From: Flavihumibacter fluminis
GTDB lineage: Bacteria; Bacteroidota; Bacteroidia; Chitinophagales; Chitinophagaceae
Reading direction: 5' to 3'
DNA length: 64,000 nt
NCBI RefSeq assembly: GCF_021491375.1
Contig: NZ_JAKEVY010000001.1
Span: forward strand, 372,001-436,000
Shown here: positions 33,408 to 43,450 of the stretch, piece by piece
Numbering within the stretch: position 1 is the stretch's first letter
Layout: each line of letters opens with the position of its first letter
Notes under the pieces: generated by a model
What the model was told of the DNA's origin: nothing
Database searches by the model: none
Seen by the model: only the letters and a program-made list of their open reading frames with translations
Program-made: the position numbers and the translations under genes

Positions 33408-36290
33408 ATGAATTTATTCCAAGCACAGTCGAATGAATTTCTTGGCCGTCATATTGGAACGCTGGCAGATACAGATAAAATGCTGGCGGCAATTGGTATG
33501 GGGTCATTGGAAGAACTTATTGATAAAACCATTCCAGGCAGTATCCGGAAAAAGGATACACTGGCTGTTCCGGATGCTGTAAGCGAAGCACAATACCTGC
33601 GTGAGCTGAAAAACACCTCCATGAAAAACCAGGTGTTCCGGAACTTTATCGGACAAGGTTACTATGATACCATCACCCCAAGTGTGATTTTACGCAACCT
33701 CTTTGAAAATCCGGGATGGTATACCCAATACACGCCTTACCAGGCGGAGATTTCTCAAGGGCGACTGGAAAGTTTGCTGAATTTTCAGACCATGGTATCG
33801 GATCTGACAGGATTGCCATTGGCAAACGCCTCCCTGCTGGATGAAGCAACTGCTGCTGCGGAAGCCATGAACATGTTTTTTCATCATGTCAACCGTACGG
33901 ATGATATTCAGAAGCCCTGCTTCTTTGTAGACAGCGCCATCTTTACCCAAACACTTGACCTGATTTACACCAGGGCATTACCCCTGGGTATTGAAGTGGT
34001 GGTAGGTGATTATAAAAAAGCAACTATAGATGACCGTTATTTCGGGGCCCTGGTGCAGTATCCGAATAACGAGGGCAGTATTGAAGATTATCGCTCCTTT
34101 ATAAATGAGATTCATTCCAAAGGCGGTTTTGTTGCAATGGCAACAGATTTATTGGCGCTGACCTTGCTAACTCCTCCCGGAGAACTGGGAGCAGATGTAG
34201 CACTTGGCTCTGCCCAACGATTTGGAGTTCCCCTCGGTTATGGTGGTCCGCATGCTGCGTTCTTCAGTACCAAAGATGAATTCAAACGCGCCCTGCCTGG
34301 AAGAATCATCGGTGTTAGTGTAGATGCCAAAGGCAATCGTGCACTTCGCATGGCACTTCAGACCAGGGAACAACACATCAAGAGAGAAAAAGCAACCTCC
34401 AATATCTGTACAGCACAGGCACTGCTCGCCAATATGGCTGCCATGTATGCGGTGTATCACGGTCCGGATGGCCTTCGCGCCATCGCTAAAAGAGTGGCAC
34501 TCTTAACCAAAACACTTGCTGAGTCTTTGTCAGAGCTGGGGTACCAGTTAAAAACAACCAGCTATTTCGACACCCTGGCAATTGCTGTGAAAGATGCTTC
34601 CGCAATTCGCGAACTGGCTGAACAACAAAACATCAATTTCCATTACCTGCCTGGCCAGGTAGGAATTTCCCTGGATGAAACTACCACGCAACATGATTTG
34701 CTGGATATTCTCCATGTATTTGCCAATGCAGCGGGGAAAGACAGTTCAAGCCTGACATTCAATTACGACAGCATCCTGGATACGATACCGGCTACGCTCA
34801 CCCGAACTTCTGAGTTTCTTACCCACCCGGTATTCAATACGCATCACAGTGAATCACAAATGATGCGTTACATGAAATCACTGGAAAACAAAGATCTTTC
34901 ACTTAATACTTCCATGATTTCTCTGGGCAGCTGTACCATGAAACTGAATGCAGCTACTGAAATGATTCCGTTGAGCTGGGCGCACTGGAGCAAGATGCAC
35001 CCCTTCGCCCCTGCAAACCAGGCAGGTGGATATCAACAGATCATAAAAGAATTGTCCGACTTCCTTTGTTCTGTTACCGGCTTTGATGCCTGCAGCATGC
35101 AACCGAACAGTGGAGCTCAAGGAGAATACGCCGGATTGCTCACCATTCGTCGTTATCACCTGGCTAACGGTGATACACATAGGAATGTTTGTCTCATTCC
35201 AATTTCTGCCCATGGAACCAACCCTGCATCTGCAGTAATGGCCGGTATGAAAGTGGTAGTAGTTAAAGCATTGGAAAACGGCTATATTGATCTGGCTGAT
35301 TTCAAAGCTAAGGCCGAACAATACAAAGATGTCTTGGCCGGCACCATGATTACCTACCCCAGCACTTACGGTGTATTTGAAGAAACTGTGAAAGAGATTT
35401 GTGATATCGTACACGCTTATGGCGGACAAGTATATATGGATGGCGCCAATATGAATGCACAGGTGGGACTTACTTCTCCCGGCTTGATTGGGGCGGATGT
35501 TTGTCACCTGAACCTGCACAAAACTTTTGCGATTCCGCATGGTGGCGGTGGTCCTGGAATGGGTCCCATTTGTGTGAAGGCACACCTGGCAAATTACCTG
35601 CCTGGACATTGGTCAACGGATACAACCAGTTCAAACAATAATGGCGCTGTTTCTGCAGCTCCCTACGGATCTGCTTCTATTCTGCTTATCAGCTACGCTT
35701 ACTGCAGAATGTTAGGTGCTCACGGATTGAAACTTGCTACTGAGTATGCTATCCTGAATGCCAATTACATGAAGGCGAGACTCGAGCAGGCTTATCCGAT
35801 TCTGTATACCGGTGAAAATGGAACCTGCGCACATGAATTCATTGTAGACCTGAGACCCTTTAAAACATCTGCCGGAATTGAAGCGGAAGATGTTGCCAAG
35901 CGCCTGATGGATTATGGATTCCATGCGCCTACCATGAGTTTCCCTGTTCCCGGTACCATCATGATTGAACCAACAGAAAGTGAAGACAAAGCAGAACTGG
36001 ATCGTTTCTGTGATGCCCTGCTTTCCATTCGCGAAGAAATTGCAGCGATCGAAGAAGGAAAAGCAGACCGTACCAGCAATGTGCTGAAGCATGCTCCGCA
36101 TACGCAGCACATTATTACAACTGATGAATGGAATCTTCCCTACAGCCGTCAGCAGGCAGCTTATCCGTTAAGCTATGTAAAAGAGAATAAATTCTGGCCT
36201 TCCGTAAGCAGGGTAAACAATACTCATGGAGACCGTAACCTGATTTGCACCTGCGAACCGGTTAGCTCCTATGCAGAAGAAACAGCCTGA
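33408..36290 (+). CDS. gcvP: Glycine dehydrogenase (P protein of the glycine cleavage system)
   Basis: A 960-residue single-chain P protein that decarboxylates glycine and passes the aminomethyl group to the H protein. Both halves are present, as in most Gram-negative bacteria. The PLP lysine is in [20 protein letters not shown] of the C-terminal half; the N-terminal half carries LGRHIGT and [13 protein letters not shown]. The frame extends to a TTG at 33348, but ATG 33408 gives the usual start. gcvH and gcvT are not in the window. It is convergent with the deacetylase gene, with no gap. Confidence 0.97.
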   Translation: MNLFQAQSNEFLGRHIGTLADTDKMLAAIGMGSLEELIDKTIPGSIRKKDTLAVPDAVSEAQYLRELKNTSMKNQVFRNFIGQGYYDTITPSVILRNLFENPGWYTQYTPYQAEISQGRLESLLNFQTMVSDLTGLPLANASLLDEATAAAEAMNMFFHHVNRTDDIQKPCFFVDSAIFTQTLDLIYTRALPLGIEVVVGDYKKATIDDRYFGALVQYPNNEGSIEDYRSFINEIHSKGGFVAMATDLLALTLLTPPGELGADVALGSAQRFGVPLGYGGPHAAFFSTKDEFKRALPGRIIGVSVDAKGNRALRMALQTREQHIKREKATSNICTAQALLANMAAMYAVYHGPDGLRAIAKRVALLTKTLAESLSELGYQLKTTSYFDTLAIAVKDASAIRELAEQQNINFHYLPGQVGISLDETTTQHDLLDILHVFANAAGKDSSSLTFNYDSILDTIPATLTRTSEFLTHPVFNTHHSESQMMRYMKSLENKDLSLNTSMISLGSCTMKLNAATEMIPLSWAHWSKMHPFAPANQAGGYQQIIKELSDFLCSVTGFDACSMQPNSGAQGEYAGLLTIRRYHLANGDTHRNVCLIPISAHGTNPASAVMAGMKVVVVKALENGYIDLADFKAKAEQYKDVLAGTMITYPSTYGVFEETVKEICDIVHAYGGQVYMDGANMNAQVGLTSPGLIGADVCHLNLHKTFAIPHGGGGPGMGPICVKAHLANYLPGHWSTDTTSSNNNGAVSAAPYGSASILLISYAYCRMLGAHGLKLATEYAILNANYMKARLEQAYPILYTGENGTCAHEFIVDLRPFKTSAGIEAEDVAKRLMDYGFHAPTMSFPVPGTIMIEPTESEDKAELDRFCDALLSIREEIAAIEEGKADRTSNVLKHAPHTQHIITTDEWNLPYSRQQAAYPLSYVKENKFWPSVSRVNNTHGDRNLICTCEPVSSYAEETA

Positions 36291-37151
36291 TTAAAAACCG
36301 GATCGCATTCTTGTCAGAAGCTGGGTACCTGACCAGGTACCCGGCACTATGATACGGCGGATGGTATACATTGGATCCTGTTCATCGCGGGATGTGGAAA
36401 GTATAAAAGCTGATTTCATTCCCCTGGATTTTAATTCAGGAATGGCTTCGGGGTTCCACAAACCAAACGGATAGGCAAAATGCTCCACCGGTTTTCCAAT
36501 AATTTTTTCCAGGGCAGCTTTGGGTTTTTCAATCTGTTTAACCCAATCCTCGCCCTGGTATTTTTTTACATTGTTATGATCCCAGGTATGAAGCCCGATA
36601 CTATGACCTTCATCCGATAATGCTTTTATCTGATCAGCTTTCATGTAATTAGGACGGTTGATCGCCACCGTCATGATGAAGTAGGCCGCTTTCATCTTAT
36701 AGGGATCCAGTACCTCCCTGGTAACATCAAATTGTTCATCGCAGCCATCATCAAAACTGATCAGTACGGATTTTTCAGGAAGTTCCTCCCCTGATAACAG
36801 ATAGTTTCTCAACTGGTCAGGAAGAATCGTCTGATAGCCACTGTCATGCAGGGCCTTCATCTGGTCTTTAAAGACAGATGGAGGAACGATATAGGGTTTC
36901 GCAGTAGGACTATCATCCGGTTTATACGGCCTGATCTGGTGATAGCACAAAATGGGGATTTGTTTTCTATTCAGAATGGATGCTGCACTGCTATCCAGTT
37001 TGGGAGCTGGCAAGGCTGCCGGGGCTACTGCGACTGCCGCCACCGCAGGTATATCCTGCTCCTTCGTGTCCGTTGTATTGTTTACATTAGTGCAGGCTAC
37101 TATTCCCGCAGCAGCCATACAAATACTTACTGATATCCACCAGTTCTTCAT
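36291..37151 (-). CDS. Polysaccharide deacetylase (NodB domain) lipoprotein
   Basis: A 286-residue lipoprotein (lipobox IVACTN) with an Ala/Pro-rich linker to about residue 60 and a carbohydrate esterase 4 NodB domain. Motif 1 reads SFDDGCDE with the catalytic Asp and the metal-binding Asp; motif 2 is HTWDHNN with both metal-binding histidines; YPFG follows. It would remove acetyl groups from cell-wall or exopolysaccharide sugars outside the inner membrane. It stands alone, divergent from the DnaJ-like gene. Confidence 0.9.
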   Translation of the reverse strand: MKNWWISVSICMAAAGIVACTNVNNTTDTKEQDIPAVAAVAVAPAALPAPKLDSSAASILNRKQIPILCYHQIRPYKPDDSPTAKPYIVPPSVFKDQMKALHDSGYQTILPDQLRNYLLSGEELPEKSVLISFDDGCDEQFDVTREVLDPYKMKAAYFIMTVAINRPNYMKADQIKALSDEGHSIGLHTWDHNNVKKYQGEDWVKQIEKPKAALEKIIGKPVEHFAYPFGLWNPEAIPELKSRGMKSAFILSTSRDEQDPMYTIRRIIVPGTWSGTQLLTRMRSGF

Positions 37152-37238
37152 GTTCTTGGTTTTTCATTCTCATGGATCCTAACAATAACGATTCATCCCT
37201 GTTATTCTTATCCCGGAGAATAAAAAACGGGAAACCTT

Positions 37239-37246
37239 TATCTTCG
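37239..37246 (+). promoter_or_regulatory. Candidate -7 element just before the DnaJ-like gene
   Basis: TATCTTCG is one mismatch from TAnnTTTG and ends five bases before the ATG at 37252. Use of this element would give a nearly leaderless transcript. Confidence 0.3.
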
Positions 37247-37251
37247 TTCGC

Positions 37252-37902
37252 ATGCCGGTTAAAGATTATTACCAGGTGTTGGAAATACCTTATAATGCCA
37301 GGGAAGATGAGATTAAAAAAGCCTATCGGAGACTGGCTATGCGGTATCACCCCGACAAAAATACGGGGAATCCTTTTGCTGTTCAACATTTCAGGGAGAT
37401 CCAGGAAGCCTATGATGTGTTGTCTAACCCGGTTAAAAGAAGTGAATACCACCAGTTAAGATGGCAATATACCGGTCAAACATCCCGGTTTGATTCACCT
37501 GTACCTCCCAGTCCGGAATTAATTTACCAGGAGGCTGTAAAAATTAAAAACTATGTCCGCCAACTGGATGTGTTCAGAATGAACCAGGAGGCATTGGCCA
37601 CACAGTTATCACAGTTACTCAATGAACGCCATCTGTCTATTTTAGCCGATTCCGGTAAACCGGTCCTGATCAGGGACCTGGTGGAAGTCCTCCTGTTTTC
37701 CATGCACCCGCTTGGTTTCCCCTATTGGAAAAAACTGGTGCCGGACCTGGTACGAATAGCTGGAACCAACAACCAGTTATTGCAGGAGATTCGTGGAGCA
37801 GAAAAAAATAAAAAACGGGAATTCAACTGGAACCGGTCACAACCCTGGATCATCCTGCTGATTGTGATAGTAATTTGCCTGCTCATTTATTTTATTGCCT
37901 AA
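37252..37902 (+). CDS. DnaJ-domain protein with C-terminal membrane anchor
   Basis: A 216-residue J-domain protein. The J domain covers residues 4-70 with the HPD motif in YHPDKNTG, needed to stimulate the ATPase of DnaK. There is no Gly/Phe region or zinc finger, so it is a class III J protein. One C-terminal transmembrane helix (about 197-215) would place the J domain in the cytoplasm at the membrane. It is nine bases upstream of the lactonase gene. The client is unknown. Confidence 0.88.
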   Translation: MPVKDYYQVLEIPYNAREDEIKKAYRRLAMRYHPDKNTGNPFAVQHFREIQEAYDVLSNPVKRSEYHQLRWQYTGQTSRFDSPVPPSPELIYQEAVKIKNYVRQLDVFRMNQEALATQLSQLLNERHLSILADSGKPVLIRDLVEVLLFSMHPLGFPYWKKLVPDLVRIAGTNNQLLQEIRGAEKNKKREFNWNRSQPWIILLIVIVICLLIYFIA

Positions 37903-37911
37903 ATTACCGAT

Positions 37912-39042
37912 ATGAAAAAACAGGTATTCTTTGCGTTCATCACTTTATTCCTTTCCATTATGGCAACAGCACAGAACTATTATCTTTATACGGGCACCTA
38001 TACCAAAGGAAGTAAAGATGGTATCTATATTTTCAGAATATCTGTTCCATCCGGACAAACAACCCTGGTTGATATTGTAAAGGACATAGAGAACCCATCT
38101 TACCTGGCAGTATCAAAGGATGGACGTTTTATGTATGCTGTTTCCGAAATGGCAAGTGATCACAAAGGCATGATCTATGCTTTCCAACTGGATCCGCAAA
38201 CTGGAAAAGCACAATTTCTGAATAAGAAAGAGAGTCGCGGTGAAGCACCCTGTTATATTTCCATTTCTGAAAACAGAAAATGGATTGCTGTTGGTAATTA
38301 TAGCGGGGGTAATCTAATTGCCTACGCAATTGATAAGGATGGAAAACTCACCGACCAGTATCAGCTGGTGCACCATGAAGGAAAAGGGATCAATCCCAGG
38401 CGGCAGGAAAAACCACATGTGCATTCAACCGTCTTTACTCCAGACAACAAACACTTGCTTGTTCCGGACCTGGGCACTGATAAGGTGATGATTTATTCTT
38501 TCAATGAGAAAAAAAATCTCCCAATTGGTGGCACGCAGCAAGGGTTTGCAAAAATCACCGATGGAAGTGGTCCAAGGCATTTGGATTTTCATCCCAATGG
38601 AAAATGGGTGTATGTAATTGAAGAGATGGGAGGAACAATCAGTGGCTGGAAATTCAATAATGGAACCATGGAGAAATTTCAGCACATTGATGCACATCCT
38701 GAAAATTACCAGGGATCCAGGGGCAGTGCAGATATTCATATTTCTCCTGATGGAAAATTTCTCTATGCCTCCAATCGCTATGAAGCCAATAACCTGGCCA
38801 TATTTTCTATTGATGCCAAAACTGGGATGCTGAAACTGGTAGGATTCCAGGATTTACCAGGTAAAAAGCCAAGGAATTTTGTTATCGACCCAACCGGGCA
38901 ACTCTTACTGGTAGCCAATCAGGATTCAGATTCGATTACCGTATTTCAACGGAACCAGGAAACTGGCCTGCTTCAGGTAGTACCTGTAGATATCAAAGCT
39001 GGAAGTCCGGTTTGCCTGAAATTTGTGCCCGCAGGTAAATAA
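37912..39042 (+). CDS. Lactonase-family seven-bladed beta-propeller protein
   Basis: A 376-residue exported protein (signal peptide ending near ATAQN) of the 6-phosphogluconolactonase/YkgB propeller family. Repeats such as NPSYLAVSKDGRFMYAVSE, GAPCYISISENRK-type and SADIHISPDGKFLYASNRYE are visible. Cytosolic relatives hydrolyse 6-phosphogluconolactone; a signal peptide makes another lactone or sugar ligand likely here. It is probably cotranscribed with the DnaJ-like gene. Confidence 0.88.
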   Translation: MKKQVFFAFITLFLSIMATAQNYYLYTGTYTKGSKDGIYIFRISVPSGQTTLVDIVKDIENPSYLAVSKDGRFMYAVSEMASDHKGMIYAFQLDPQTGKAQFLNKKESRGEAPCYISISENRKWIAVGNYSGGNLIAYAIDKDGKLTDQYQLVHHEGKGINPRRQEKPHVHSTVFTPDNKHLLVPDLGTDKVMIYSFNEKKNLPIGGTQQGFAKITDGSGPRHLDFHPNGKWVYVIEEMGGTISGWKFNNGTMEKFQHIDAHPENYQGSRGSADIHISPDGKFLYASNRYEANNLAIFSIDAKTGMLKLVGFQDLPGKKPRNFVIDPTGQLLLVANQDSDSITVFQRNQETGLLQVVPVDIKAGSPVCLKFVPAGK

Positions 39043-39043
39043 A

Positions 39044-40438
39044 CTATTGAATGGCTGTAAGAATTCTATTTACAAAAGTTTCCGTATCAAACCACTGACT
39101 GTTGGCTGTTTGACCCAGCCGAACAATTACCAGTTCTTTGGAGGGGATCATTAACACCTGTTGTCCTTCATATCCGCTGAAATAATACAGATCTGCAGGC
39201 AGGCTTGGATATTTCCGGTTAGAGGAGCCTATGGGATTGCCAGCATTCAGCCAGATCTGAAAACCGTATTCCCCGGCAGGTGCTGCGGCAACCGGCTCAG
39301 TGGCCATTTTAACCCAATTCTCCGGAAGTAGTTGTTCATTGTTCCAGTTTCCATTTTGCAGGTACAACAATCCAAGTCGTGCCCAGTCGCGCGGGGTTGC
39401 ATAAACATAAGAAGAACCTACAAAATTTCCGGATGCATCAGTTTCCATAACGGCACTGTACATGCCCAATTTATAAAACAGCTTTTCATAAGGATACTTG
39501 TGATAAAGGGAATCACCCAACGTAGATCTGAGTATGCCGGAAAGAATATTACTGTTTCCACTGCTGTAATAAAAGGTTGATCCAGGCTGCACCTTTAAAG
39601 CATGAGAAGCAGTGTAACCTGCCATATCGGCTTTGCGAAACAGCATATTGGTGGCGTCGGTTGGCTTACTGTAATTCTCGTCAAAATCCAGCCCGCTTGT
39701 TTGCTGAAGCAACTGCCGAACTGTAATGGCAGCTCTGCCATCTGTAGAAGTTTTCCAGGAAGCTACAGGAGCCGGTTGATCCAAAGAAAGTTTTCCTTCC
39801 TTTACCAGCATACCAATTAAAGTGCCCGTAATGGATTTGGCCATTGACCAGCTAAGCTGCCGGTGATGCCGGTCGAATCCGGGTGCGTATTGTTCAGCCA
39901 CCAGTTCTCCTTTATGTACAACCAAAACAGCCCTGGTTCTCACGGGCTGATCTTCCCGTAGATTAACAAATGCGGCCTGAACAGCTTGAGGCAGGAGCAA
40001 TTCCCTTTGATTTGGCATCACCGAATCCAACTTCAGAACAGGAATCCGATCTCCCATCGGCCAGTCGATTGTATCGGGATTTATCTCTGGTAATACTGGC
40101 AATTGCCAAACCTGCTTTTTCAACTCCTCTTTGGAGATTTCATTAACCAGCGTACATCCTAGTCCGGGTCTGAACACTGCAGTTTGTTTTGCCATTCCGG
40201 CAACTGTAGCTACTACTGAGCTATCAGGTTGAACTTCCACCGATGCCAGTTTCAGCGGGAAGCTACCCAGCTCCTGTTCCTCAACAGATTTCAATGTCCG
40301 GTCTCCCAGGTACATACAGGAACAGGCCATTTTTGCACTGTAGCCCGTTAAGATAGGAAAGGCATTCCAGCAATAATAAACCAGGTAGGAAAGGGTAATC
40401 AATAATAAAACAGCAGCTATTCTTTTTATGCGGTTCAT
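39044..40438 (-). CDS. NylB-type serine hydrolase (class C beta-lactamase fold)
   Basis: A 464-residue protein with one N-terminal transmembrane helix or signal anchor (about 8-23), a 130-residue N-terminal extension and a serine-hydrolase domain. The nucleophile S198 and base K201 are intact in SWSMAKSITGTLIG, and YYSSGNSN supplies the tyrosine motif. The closest characterised fold relatives are 6-aminohexanoate-dimer hydrolase and esterases. The substrate is unknown. It is convergent with the lactonase gene and four bases downstream of the DUF4421 gene. Confidence 0.88.
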   Translation of the reverse strand: MNRIKRIAAVLLLITLSYLVYYCWNAFPILTGYSAKMACSCMYLGDRTLKSVEEQELGSFPLKLASVEVQPDSSVVATVAGMAKQTAVFRPGLGCTLVNEISKEELKKQVWQLPVLPEINPDTIDWPMGDRIPVLKLDSVMPNQRELLLPQAVQAAFVNLREDQPVRTRAVLVVHKGELVAEQYAPGFDRHHRQLSWSMAKSITGTLIGMLVKEGKLSLDQPAPVASWKTSTDGRAAITVRQLLQQTSGLDFDENYSKPTDATNMLFRKADMAGYTASHALKVQPGSTFYYSSGNSNILSGILRSTLGDSLYHKYPYEKLFYKLGMYSAVMETDASGNFVGSSYVYATPRDWARLGLLYLQNGNWNNEQLLPENWVKMATEPVAAAPAGEYGFQIWLNAGNPIGSSNRKYPSLPADLYYFSGYEGQQVLMIPSKELVIVRLGQTANSQWFDTETFVNRILTAIQ

Positions 40439-40441
40439 TCC

Positions 40442-41497
40442 TCATTCTTTAGGATCAAAAAATTTCAACTGGCGCTTAAACCTGCCATATGGTTTGATGC
40501 GTTTAGCCAGTGTGAAGCGATAGTTACCTGTATTAAAACGATAATCATTTTTGGAGCTCGCTCCCCGCACCAGGATTGTATTTCCAACAAATGAAAAGTT
40601 CAGATTCCAGTTATTGCCATTATACCCGGCAACACCACGGTAGATAAAATTGGGGCTGATGGTCAGTTTATCACTGCTCTGGTCGTTTTTAAATTCCCTG
40701 GATATGCCAAAATCCATATTAAGCGTTGCCGCACCTGTCACAAAAAAGTGTTTTTTCACTACCAGGGTATAGGCGTAACCTGCTCCCGGACCAAACTCCA
40801 GAAAACGGATCCGCCAGATATCACGTTGGGGATAATCAGCAGCAAGTGTAGATGGCACGATGGCTGAATCACCAGTTACGGAACCGGCATATATCTCGCC
40901 ACCAAATAAAAAAGCACCGGCTGATTTTTTTTGCCATTCACTCTGCAGGAAGGCGGCGCGATAGGAAAACTTTTCTCCGTTGCGCAGGTTGTAAACGGCC
41001 AGTCCGAATAAGGATATCCCCAGATCAGGACGTAAATAATAGGACTGCGGATCAGCATGGCCCAGTCCTTTCGGATTCAGGTAATAACCTTTGTAGAATT
41101 GTCCGAAAAAATCAATGGTCCAGTTACGGGTATAGATATGACTTTGCAAATCCAGGTATTTTGTTTTACCTCTTCCCCGCTCAGGATTTAAAAAGGGGAA
41201 ACCGTAGGCAAGGTTGAGGGTAAACCCGCGATAAGTTGCACCAACACCCATATTCAGGGTGGAATTTGGACGATACCTGAGATTGGCAAGATTCTCCGGC
41301 CCTTGTAATGAAATGGAAGTGTATTTGCGGGAAAAGAAGTAACGACCCGTGATCAGGCTATCGTAAGTTTGAATGTAATTGGTATCCGCACGTTGCGCAA
41401 TTACAAACAGTTTTGATTGTTGGGCCAGTACTGAAGGACAGGATGCAACAAACAGGAAACAACAAATACAGGTATGAAATCGGGCAATCAAGCGCAT
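40442..41497 (-). CDS. DUF4421 exported protein, probable outer-membrane beta-barrel
   Basis: A 351-residue protein with a signal peptide (to about residue 25, PSVLAQ) and a strand-rich sequence. It fits the DUF4421 family by YRPNSTLNMGVGATYRGFTLNLAYGFPF and the KTKYLDLQSHIYTRNW, FGQFYKGYYL segments. A 12-16-stranded outer-membrane barrel is likely by amphipathic strand pattern. Function is unknown. The frame extends to a TTG at 41521, but ATG 41497 gives a complete signal peptide. It is divergent from the ABC-F gene. Confidence 0.85.
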   Translation of the reverse strand: MRLIARFHTCICCFLFVASCPSVLAQQSKLFVIAQRADTNYIQTYDSLITGRYFFSRKYTSISLQGPENLANLRYRPNSTLNMGVGATYRGFTLNLAYGFPFLNPERGRGKTKYLDLQSHIYTRNWTIDFFGQFYKGYYLNPKGLGHADPQSYYLRPDLGISLFGLAVYNLRNGEKFSYRAAFLQSEWQKKSAGAFLFGGEIYAGSVTGDSAIVPSTLAADYPQRDIWRIRFLEFGPGAGYAYTLVVKKHFFVTGAATLNMDFGISREFKNDQSSDKLTISPNFIYRGVAGYNGNNWNLNFSFVGNTILVRGASSKNDYRFNTGNYRFTLAKRIKPYGRFKRQLKFFDPKE

Positions 41498-41541
41498 ACA
41501 GGAAGTACAAATTTGCAGCAATTAGTTGGTTCCCCCCTGCT

Positions 41542-41549
41542 TATCTTTG
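41542..41549 (+). promoter_or_regulatory. Candidate -7 element just before the ABC-F gene
   Basis: TATCTTTG is a full match to TAnnTTTG and ends four bases before the ATG at 41554, again suggesting a leaderless or nearly leaderless transcript. Confidence 0.38.
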
Positions 41550-41553
41550 CAAA

Positions 41554-43446
41554 ATGCATTATGTTTCAGCAGAAGGATTGGGAAAAAGTTACGGCATCAA
41601 GCCCTTGTTTGAAAATATTTCCTTTCATATAGAAGAGGGTGACAAGATCGCACTGATCGCCCGCAACGGCTCCGGAAAATCAACCTTACTTAAAATACTG
41701 GCTGGAAGGGAAACTCCGGATAACGGTACCTGCTGGATTCACAAGGATGTGACAGTAGCACTGTTTGACCAGGAACCGGAGTTCAGAGAACAAGATTCCA
41801 TCCTCGACAATATCTTCCATCATGAGCATCCAACCTTGAATGCAATCAAAGCATACGAGGCTGCCACAGAACTTGAAAATGCAGTATTACTCAATGCCGC
41901 CATCGAAAAAATGGATGAAACCGGAGGCTGGGATTTTGAAGCGAAAGTGAAACAGATACTTGGCAAGCTGAATATTCACCAGTTGAACCAGGTGGTGGGC
42001 ACCTTATCCGGCGGACAGCGGAAAAGAGTTGCCCTCGCCAGAACGCTTATTGATATAGGCTTTGATCACAAACACACTTTGCTGATCATGGACGAACCCA
42101 CCAACCACCTCGATATTCAGACAGTGGAATGGCTGGAACATTTTCTTAACCAGGAAAAAGTAACCCTGCTGCTGGTGACCCACGACCGCTATTTCCTGGA
42201 TGCAGTATGTGAAGAGATCTGGGAACTGGATGGCTCCGAATTATATACGTATAAGGGCGATTACGAAACTTACATGGAACGGAAAGCCGCCCGTATGGAA
42301 CAACAGGCAGCAAGTGTAGATAAGGCAAGAAATGTCTACCGGAAAGAACTGGAATGGATGCGCAAGCAACCAAAAGCAAGAACCACCAAATCTAAAAGCC
42401 GGATTGATGCATTTGCCGATGTGGAAGCCAAAGCCAAACAGCGATTGGAAGAGCAGGCACTGCAATTACAAATGAAAATGAATCGGCTGGGTGGAAAAGT
42501 GATTGAGTTAAAAAAAATCTATAAAAAATACGACGATAAGGAGATCCTGAAAGGGTTTGATTATACATTCAAAAAGGGAGACCGGATCGGAATTGTAGGA
42601 CCTAACGGTGTGGGTAAAACGACGTTTCTGAATATCCTGCAAGGCATTGAAGAAGCAGATAGTGGCAAGGTAAATATTGGTGAAACCATCGTATTCGGAT
42701 ATTTTTCTCAGCAGGGATTAACCTATAAGGAAGACATGCGCGTTATTGAGTATGTCAAAACCTTTGCAGAGAATTTCCCCCTTGCAAATGGCGGGAGCCT
42801 GAGCGCTGCACAGTTCCTGCAATTGTTCCTGTTTACTCCTGATCAGCAATACAGTTATATAAGCGCCCTGAGTGGTGGAGAAAAAAAGAGGTTGTTGTTG
42901 TTAACGATACTCTTTCGCAATCCAAACTTTCTGATATTGGATGAACCTACCAACGACCTGGATTTGCCCACCCTGGCCGTTTTGGAAAACTTTTTGTCAG
43001 AATTCCAGGGATGTTTACTGATCGTATCGCACGACCGGTATTTTATGGACCGGTTGGTGGACCATCTCTTCGTATTTGAAGGCAACGGACATATCCGGGA
43101 TTTTCCAGGCAACTATACCATTTACAGAATCTGGCAAAAAGAACAGGAACAGAAAACGATTACGGCAACTGTTGAGACTGCTTCCAAACAAATTGTTCAA
43201 CAGCCTGCGGCTCCACAAGCTGCAAAAAAGAAATTATCGTTTAATGAAAAGCGTGAGTTTGAACAGTTGGAGAAAGACATACCCAAACTCGAGAAAGAAA
43301 AAGCGGCATTAAGCGAAAAACTAGCCTCAGGCAAACTTGAGTTCCAGGAATTGCAGGAGATTTCCCTTAAAATTGGAAAGATTAGCGAGGAGCTGGAAGA
43401 AAAAGAAATGCGTTGGCTGGAATTAAGTGAAATGACGGGAGCCTGA
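41554..43446 (+). CDS. ABC-F ATPase, Uup type
   Basis: A 630-residue soluble protein with two ABC ATPase domains and no membrane part, the ABC-F architecture that acts on ribosomes. Walker A motifs are ARNGSGKST and GPNGVGKTT; signatures are LSGGQRKRVAL and LSGGEKKRLLL; Walker B ends in DEPTNHLD and DEPTNDLD. A linker with TKSKSRIDAF lies between. A C-terminal coiled coil (about 565-625) is typical of Uup, linked to replication-fork DNA structure and ribosome assembly. The frame extends to 41413, but ATG 41554 matches homologues. Confidence 0.93.
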   Translation: MHYVSAEGLGKSYGIKPLFENISFHIEEGDKIALIARNGSGKSTLLKILAGRETPDNGTCWIHKDVTVALFDQEPEFREQDSILDNIFHHEHPTLNAIKAYEAATELENAVLLNAAIEKMDETGGWDFEAKVKQILGKLNIHQLNQVVGTLSGGQRKRVALARTLIDIGFDHKHTLLIMDEPTNHLDIQTVEWLEHFLNQEKVTLLLVTHDRYFLDAVCEEIWELDGSELYTYKGDYETYMERKAARMEQQAASVDKARNVYRKELEWMRKQPKARTTKSKSRIDAFADVEAKAKQRLEEQALQLQMKMNRLGGKVIELKKIYKKYDDKEILKGFDYTFKKGDRIGIVGPNGVGKTTFLNILQGIEEADSGKVNIGETIVFGYFSQQGLTYKEDMRVIEYVKTFAENFPLANGGSLSAAQFLQLFLFTPDQQYSYISALSGGEKKRLLLLTILFRNPNFLILDEPTNDLDLPTLAVLENFLSEFQGCLLIVSHDRYFMDRLVDHLFVFEGNGHIRDFPGNYTIYRIWQKEQEQKTITATVETASKQIVQQPAAPQAAKKKLSFNEKREFEQLEKDIPKLEKEKAALSEKLASGKLEFQELQEISLKIGKISEELEEKEMRWLELSEMTGA

Positions 43447-43450
43447 GGAT

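Noticed and set aside
34899-35609. Minus-strand frame (236 codons) inside gcvP
   Set aside because: It lies completely within conserved GcvP sequence and has no family resemblance.
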